64,000 nucleotides of DNA from Serripes groenlandicus. Lineage: Eukaryota; Mollusca; Bivalvia; Cardiida; Cardiidae. The stretch covers positions 558,001 to 622,000 of the forward strand of contig JASEVX010000113.1 in the NCBI GenBank assembly GCA_031761405.1, in the 5' to 3' direction. Position 1 is the stretch's first letter. Each line of letters begins with the position of its first letter. Positions 57,511-64,000 of the stretch are shown here, piece after piece. Under the pieces are notes generated by a model. The model was not told the origin of the DNA, searched no databases, and saw nothing but the letters and a program-made list of their open reading frames with translations. Made by a program: the position numbers and the translations under genes.

Positions 57511-58784
57511 AATGTGCCTTGTTAAGACTCATTTTTGACTATCACATCCTTTTATCAATTGTAATTTTTTTTAAATTTTGTTCATAACACACAGCACAAG
57601 GCATGCCTATATAAATCCGTCTCGGCCACGGATATGTGTCTCCAGTCAAGTCTTTTAGAAAACTTGTTCAAACTTCCTTTTTTGGACACCCGATATGTCT
57701 CTTGAATACACTGGGGACGTTTCTTCTTGGGTTCTTTTAGTCTAAAAAGCAGTTAGTTTTAACTGATTAGCCATTAGTCTTAAATATTCCGTCCACATTG
57801 CAAATGTGTTCACTCACCATTATAAAATGAAGTGGATGCCATGCAGTAGACATGTAAGATATTACGTCATTAAATCGTCATTAAATGTGTAAACAATCTG
57901 CACTCGAGAACTTCGAAGAACACTTCTAAAAATAGATTTACTTTCTTATGTGTGTGATATTTATGCATAGGGACTTAGGGTCATATTTATTTCTTACATC
58001 ATACAGTAAGCGTGGGAGTTCCGGATCACTAACGAAACAAATAGTGATAGCTAGAATAAAGGAATTGAGTAATTAAAAGAAACTTTTGCAGGTTAATGGC
58101 AAAATATTCCGCCTTTCATCTTATTTCTGTTGTCTGTCACACATATGAACATTGTTTTGGTGTATTTGGTCAGAGACATAAATACATGTCTCTGATTTGG
58201 GTGTATGTTCAACCACATTTTGACCGTCAAAGGAGTTTTGTCAGAAGGACTGACAACTTTAGAAGGTCTGTGAAGCATTGTCATTGATCTAGTGAAACAA
58301 ATTTACCACGAAGAGCATCTTAGATCAGACAGTTATCCCATCGCCAGGAACATCCGTCAATGAATGCAAAACATTCAGATTTACAATACAGCTATATCTT
58401 ATATCTTTACCTACAAGAACGCCAACATGATATTGTCTGTGTTAATATATGTTACGAAAACGAGAGAGATAAAAATTCTTAGCTAAAGCAAAGGGACTCG
58501 TAGCCAATAGGTTCTGGATATCAGCCTTTACTGTAAACAAAAAAGTTATTGCCGTTATCTCGGGAACCAGCTTGATTTGGACGGATGTGACGTCGGCCGG
58601 ATATGAATAAATGTCGGCCATGGTTCCCTGCTTTGTTCTATGTAATTTCATTTGGATTTTATGAGCTGGGCCGTAGTATCTTTGCACCCAATGTTTTTCC
58701 ATACTGAATATAGAAAATTTCCCCTTATAAAGGTTAAACCTCATAACGAGCTGTGCTCGTTATAATTCTTATTTCATTTTAAAA
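57511..58784. other. Unassigned sequence
   Basis: No gene that I can support. Open frames at 58093-58287 (both strands) and 58442-58744 (minus) carry no recognisable domain. Confidence 0.4.
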
Positions 58785-58860
58785 GAGTTTCCATAGTAGT
58801 AACTGGATGTTTTCATAGTCGTCTGCTGAAGATTTGTTTTATTTTGGACGGGTTAAACCA
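58785..58860 (+). mobile_element. Palindromic dispersed repeat, right-end fragment
   Basis: TTTCATAGTCGTCTGCTGAA and TTTTGGACGGGTTAAAC. Confidence 0.5.
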
Positions 58861-59094
58861 TCCCCAAGCTTTTAGCAGAGACGAGCGCTCCACACTGAGA
58901 TGAACCAATTACAATGTTCACCCGCAATTCGGATCAGTTACGGTTGATTCATCCTATCTGTTCTACCTGAGTTATAGAATAGTGTATTAATCAAAATATA
59001 GTGTTTAGTAATAACTAAGAATCATTTGCCAATGTATTCATCAACAATAATTCTTGGTTAACTAAACATAATAGTACTTCTCTGGCATATTATA

Positions 59095-59245
59095 ATATAT
59101 TTGTTGTATCCGTGTATTTAAATCATGTAAATGAATGTATTTCAGGTCATTAAGCCACATTCTTTATGTGTATATACTTGTACATGGCCAATGGTACTTA
59201 TGTGCCGTCTTGCCTAAATAAAACAAATTGAGTTGAGTTGAGTTC
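59095..59245 (+). mobile_element. LINE 3'-end fragment with (TTGAG)n tail
   Basis: GGCCAATGGTACTTATGTGC, AAATAAAACAAATTGAGTTG and two more TTGAG steps. Only the tail of the element is present. Confidence 0.6.
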
Positions 59246-59587
59246 TTCCGAGGCTATAACGATGCGTGTTTGTTTGAATGGTGATTAAGACCATTTTCAA
59301 TAATATTTAAGTATCAATTAAGTAATTTATATCACTAGACTTTCATTTACTAACGCCAACTGTCAGTTTGTTGTAGAAATCAACATTATTTATATCCATT
59401 AACAATTACTATTCAATCTAGCATGATAAAATTCTGGAATAAAATAATATGTACTAACAACAACAATAAAATATCTAAACAAATTTACAATTTCATCTTA
59501 AACGCCACAAATGGCTTACATGTATAAAAGACATTCTACTTAAAACTGGTAACGGAATAATCTGGGTTACACAAAATCATAACAAAG

Positions 59588-61680
59588 TAAACAAGATGTG
59601 TTTGTGAAACACTGATACTCCCGAATGGCAACATCTAGGTCAAAGGTCAAGGTCGTCAGGTAAAAAATGTTGGTACTGACAGAAAGGTCATGTCACAAGG
59701 AATACACATGTGAAATATGGTAGCCATACATGTTATGGTTCAAAAGAAGTGGTCAAAGTTAAACAAAAATCTAGAATGGCAACATCTAGGTCAAAAGTCA
59801 AGGTCGAAAGGTGAACAATTTTGGTATTGACAGAAAGGTCATGTCACAAGATTTACACATGTGAAATATGGTAGCCGTACCTGTTATGGTTCAAAAGTAG
59901 TGGTCAAGGTTAAAGTTTTGTTTGAGAATGGCAACATCTAGGTCAAAGGTCAAGGTCGCAAGGTGAAAATTGTTGGTGCTGACAGAAAGGTCATGTCACA
60001 AGCTGTTATGGATCGAAAGTAGTGGTCAGGGTTAAAGTTTTTTTTGAGAATGGCAACATCTAGGTCAAAGGTCAAGGTCGCAAGGTTAAAAATGTTGGTA
60101 TTGACAGAAAGGTCATGTCACAAGGAATACACATGTGAAATATGGTAGCCGTACCTATTATGGTTCAAAAGAAATGGCCAAGGTTAAAGGTTTTTTTCGA
60201 GAATGGCAACATCTAGGTCAAAGGTCAAGGTCGCAAGGTCAAAAATGTTGGTACTGACAGAAAGGTCATGTCACAAGAAATACACATGTGAAATATGGTA
60301 GCCGTACCTGTTATGGTTCAAAAGAAATGGCCAAGGTTAAAGTTTTTTTCGAGAATGGCAACATCTAGGTCAAAGGTCAAGGTCGCAAGGTAAAAAATGT
60401 TGGTACTAACAGAAAGGTCATGTCACAAGGAATACACATGTGAAATATGGTAGCCGTACCTGTTATGGTTCAAAAGAAATGGCCAAGGTTAAAGTTTTTT
60501 TTCGAGAATGGCAACATCTAGGTCAAAGGTCAAGGTCGCAAGGTCAAAAATGTTAGTACTGACAGAAAGGTCATGTCACAAGGAATACACATGTGAAAAA
60601 TGGTAGCCATACCTGTTATGGTTCAAAAGTAATGGCCAAGGTTAAAGTTTTTTTCGAGAATGGCAACATCTAGGTCAAAGGTCAAGGTCGCAAGGTCAAA
60701 AATGTTGGTACTAACAGAAAGTTCATGTCACAAGGAATACACATGTGAAATATGGTAGCTGTACCTGTTATGGTTCAAAAGTAATGGCCAAGGTTAAAGT
60801 TTTTTTTTCGAGAATGGCAACATCTAGGTCAAAGGTCAAGGTCGCAAGGTCAAAAATGTTGGTACTGACAGAAAGGTCATGTCACAAGGAATACACATGT
60901 GAAATATGGTAGCCGTACCTGTTATGGTTCAAAAGAAATGGCCAAGGTTAAAGTTTTTTTCAAGAATGGCAACATCTAGGTCAAAGGTCAAGGTCGCAAG
61001 GTCCAAAATGTTGGTACTGACAGAAAGGTCATGTCACAAGGAATACACATGTGAAATATGGTAGCCATACCTGTTATGGTTCAAAAGTAATGGCCAAGGT
61101 TAAAGTTTTTTTTCGAGAATGGCAACAACTAGGTCAAAGGTCAAGGTCGCAAGGTCAAAAATGTTGGTACTGACAGAAAGGTCATGTCACAAGAAATACA
61201 CATGTGAAATATGGTAGCCGTACCTGTTATGGTTCAAAAGAAATGGCCAAGGTTAAAGTTTTTTTTTCGAGAATGGCAACATCTAGGTCGAAGGTCAAGG
61301 TCGCAAGGTAAAAAATGTTGGTACTGACAGAAAGGTCATGTCACAAGGAATACACATGTGAAATATGGTAGCCGTACCTGTTATGGTTCAAAAGTAATGG
61401 CCAAGGTTAAAGTTTTTTTCGAGAATGGCAACATCTAGGTCAAAGGTCAAGGTCGCAAATGTTGGTACTGACAGAAAGGTCATGTCACAAGGAATACACA
61501 TGTGAAATATGGTAGCCGTACCTGTTATGGTTCAAAAGTAGTGGTCAAGGTTAAAGTTTTTTGTGTGCAGACAGACAGACGTGCAGACAGACAGACAGAC
61601 GTGCAGACAGACAGACAGACAGACGTGCAGACAGGCCAAAAACTATATGCCCACCGAATCTATGATTCCGGGGGCATAAA
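59588..61680 (+). repeat. TE-borne tandem array, about 152-bp unit, 13 copies, with CAGA-rich end
   Basis: GAATGGCAACATCTAGGTCA (or a near variant) begins units at about 59623, 59774, 59926, 60048, 60201, 60353, 60506, 60658, 60812, 60964, 61117, 61271 and 61423. One unit is about 30 bp short. The left edge AACAAGATGTGTTTGTGAAA has ACTCCCG near it, and the right edge has GACAGACAGAC runs (61566-61632) then CCGGGGGCATAAAA. This is the layout of a non-autonomous TE with an internal array. Most units carry AGGTCAAAGGTCA. Confidence 0.95.
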
Positions 61681-61696
61681 AATATACATTCGTTAA

Positions 61697-62145
61697 TCAA
61701 ACAGAATCTGACTGACCAGTTTAAACAAAAATGGTCACAGGAAACAATTTAAAGCAATCTCAAAAAGGGAGAACTTATAACACCTTTAAAACTGAATTAA
61801 TATTTCATCCTTACCTGTCCACTCTCCCCTTATCTTTAGAAATAAACATGTTCCTATTTAGAACAGCCAACCACAGGTTATACGTCGAGACTGGGAGATG
61901 GGATGGGACGCCGCTCCTGGAAAGGAAATGCAAATTATGTACATTAAACCAATTAGGCGACGAAATGCATTATTTATTTTCCTGTCCTTATTTCTCTAAC
62001 AACCGAAAATATTTCCTGTCTGGAAAACACGTAATAAATAACACATATGCTTTTAACCGAATTATGAATGAAACTAAACGTGATGTACTTATCCCAATTG
62101 CCAAATTTGTTTCAACAATACTCAGAGAAACCCATAAATAACCAT
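61697..62145 (+). pseudogene. 5'-truncated LINE: ORF2 C-terminus with a frameshift
   Basis: Reads LTDQFKQKWSQE in one frame, then shifts near 61748 to SLEINMFLFRTANHRLYVET and CKLCTLNQLGDEMHYLFSC, the same CxxC...H...C terminus as the copies at 34.4 and 43.0 kb. Stop at 62139-62141. Confidence 0.85.
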
Positions 62146-63308
62146 AAACTTTGATCTATAGTAAAAAAATAAACAAATGTAAACAAATAAACTTACTTGA
62201 CCTCGAAACATAAATGTCATATCCCATTCATTTATCGTGTGTAATCTGGCCCAATGCAAACTATGCTCTGATTTGCTGGATAGTCCAACACACAGTTGGC
62301 TATGACGTAATCCGACATGTTTTATCCGTGATAGTCCGGTACCGAGTGTTGAACCGTAATGCATGCGTAGCTTTAGACTTGGAAGTCAAGACTGCGAATC
62401 GAGTTAGAAATCGACCACTGTTTCTTTACTACAAACAAGTTTTATGTTTTAAATTTGAACTGCTCTGCATTTAAATGCTTAATAGTTTTCTTGTGTCTGT
62501 ATACTATAATGTCATTTTTAGTCTAGCATATGTTTCTACTTGTAATTATGTACATATAAATTTCCCACTGCTGATGTAACTTTAATATCAATTTAAACAA
62601 CTCTTCCCAATTGAAAACAAATGGAAAAGTATTTGATTGTTAAACACCTCACAACTGATATTACTTTTATTCTTCCTCCCTAGATATAATGAAAGACATT
62701 GGAAAAGGAAAGAAATTTAACTACATGTTGCGATTTGTCTCCTTTCCACAATGTTTTTCTTTTCTTTACCTTTTCGTTCCGAAACTAAAGAATAATCCTT
62801 ATTGTATATTATTTTCCCTCCAATGGAAACCCCGACTTAAATTTGTATTTGTGTACGTGGTTAGCCATGAATACCCTGCCTCTCATAAGCAGAGTATCCA
62901 TGGAAGACTGAGTACAATCCTACCTTTAGGCAAAAATGAAATATGTGATCACGTGATAGTATTTAAATAGATCTCTTGTAATTATACCATTTCCTCATGT
63001 TGTACTGTATGTACCGAGAGATGTAATAAAGTTATGTTCTGTTCAGAAATATAGTCCACCTTTTAAATATGAGCGGCGATTTTCGAAAATTAATTGCTAC
63101 CGTTGTAAAATAAGATCAGCGAGCGCATTTGCACAGTCTGGTCTAGATCTGTACTGTCGACCGTTGCATAATATAAACAAAACAACAACACTGAAATATA
63201 AACGGCAGCGTCATACCAAAGACTTGGAACAACGGTAGTAATAGCTTTCCGAAGGAATGCTGCCTACTGCTTCTTTTTACACGTTATTTATTTACATGTC
63301 TTAAACAC
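62146..63308. other. Unassigned sequence with LINE-type tail
   Basis: No gene seen. About 62630-62790 weakly resembles the palindromic repeat. ATGTAATAAAGTTATGTTCTG at about 63020-63042 (shown as similar to a LINE 3' tail with TGTTC steps) is the only other landmark. Confidence 0.4.
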
Positions 63309-64000
63309 TTAGAGACTGATTCACTCAGAGACTGACTCACTCACAGACTGACTCACTCAGAGACTGATTCACTCAGAGGAGACTGACTCACTCAGAGACT
63401 GACTCACTCAGAGACTGATTCACTCAGAGACTGATTCTCTCAGAGACTGATTCACTCAGGGACTGATTCACTCAGACTGATTCACTCAGAGACTGATTCA
63501 CTCAGCGACTGATTCAGAGACTGATTCATTCAGAGACTGATTCACTCAGAGACTGATTCACTCAAAGACTGATTCACTCAGAGACTGATTCACTCAGAGA
63601 CTGATTCACTCAGAGACTGACTCACTCAGAGACTGATTCACTCATAGACTGACTCACTCAGAGACTGACTCACTCAGAGACTGACTCACTCAGAGACTGA
63701 CACACTCAGAGCCTGACTCACTCAGAGACTGACTCACTCAGAGACTGACTGAATCAGATACTGACTCAGAGACTGACTCACTCAGAGACTGACTCACTCA
63801 GAGACTGACTCACTCAGAGACTGATTCACTCAGAGACTGAATCACTCAGAGACTGATTCACTCAGAGACTGACTCTCAGAGACTGATTCACTCAAAGACT
63901 GACACACTCAGAGACTGACTCACTCAGAGACTGACTCACTCAGAGACTGACTCACTCAGAGACTGACTGAATCAGATACTGACTCAGAGACTGACTCACT
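63309..64000. repeat. 16-bp satellite AGAGACTGAYTCACTC, continues past window end
   Basis: About 43 units in the window, with C/T variants in TGACTCA/TGATTCA and occasional 8-bp shortened units. A longer variant block (GACTGACTGAATCAGATACT) occurs at about 63745 and again at about 63960, spaced about 215 bp, so there is higher-order structure. Three copies also sit at 42709-42760. Confidence 0.97.

Noticed and set aside
58442..58744. 100-codon minus-strand frame
   Set aside because: No recognisable domain and no splice or promoter context. It could be an exon but cannot be supported.

Overview
This is a eukaryotic, AT-rich, repeat-dense nuclear window, most likely from a bivalve mollusc or a close lophotrochozoan. 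That is an inference from four things: a split C2-PDZ-RhoGEF gene of the protostome type, a single-exon TRIM/NHL-like gene, tRNA-derived SINEs ending in ATCAATCAATC, and several repeat families with internal tandem arrays and short subterminal inverted repeats of the kind common in bivalve genomes. No species call is possible from the sequence alone.

Layout. 1-3.24 kb: the 3' part of a Polinton/Maverick-type (adintovirus-like) family-B DNA polymerase, open through the left window edge, with a polyadenylation signal and an encoded A tract. 3.2-14.5 kb: no confident gene, but tandem duplications, a Helentron-like (HINE-like) element, a SINE, a degenerate TE array, a large foldback element at 11.24-11.74 kb, and a second SINE with a 14-bp target duplication. 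14.5-16.2 kb: a single-exon B-box/coiled-coil/propeller (TRIM-like) protein. 17-21 kb: a 63-bp minisatellite, palindromic MITE copies, a second HINE-like element, a tRNA-Pro-like pseudogene and a 1.8-kb array of a 62-bp repeat.

22.2-37.6 kb, minus strand: the best cellular gene. Nine coding exons can be joined with consistent GT-AG sites and matching phases into a 580-residue C2-PDZ-DH (RhoGEF) protein with ATG and stop both inside the window. Its introns hold many tandem arrays (39, 36, 42, 52, about 152 and 47 bp). One 5' splice site is present in three tandem copies.

38.65-42.76 kb: a palindromic MITE runs directly into a 3.8-kb array of the same 62-bp repeat seen at 19-21 kb, so the RhoGEF gene lies between two homologous arrays. 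The monomer looks like the terminal inverted repeat of the MITE. 43-46.8 kb: LINE remnants and a divergent tandem array. 47.09-55.78 kb: an 8.7-kb Mutator-like (MULE-like) transposon with a 9-bp target duplication. It carries a second long-armed element with MULE-type transposase remnants, which in turn carries a HINE-like element. 56-63.3 kb: a TIR element, LINE ends, a 13-unit array of about 152 bp containing nuclear-receptor-like direct repeats, and another LINE C-terminus. 63.31 kb to the end: a 16-bp satellite that leaves the window.

Only three coding loci deserve gene-level annotation (viral-type polymerase, TRIM-like, RhoGEF). Most of the rest is transposon-derived. Most other open frames are translations of repeats.
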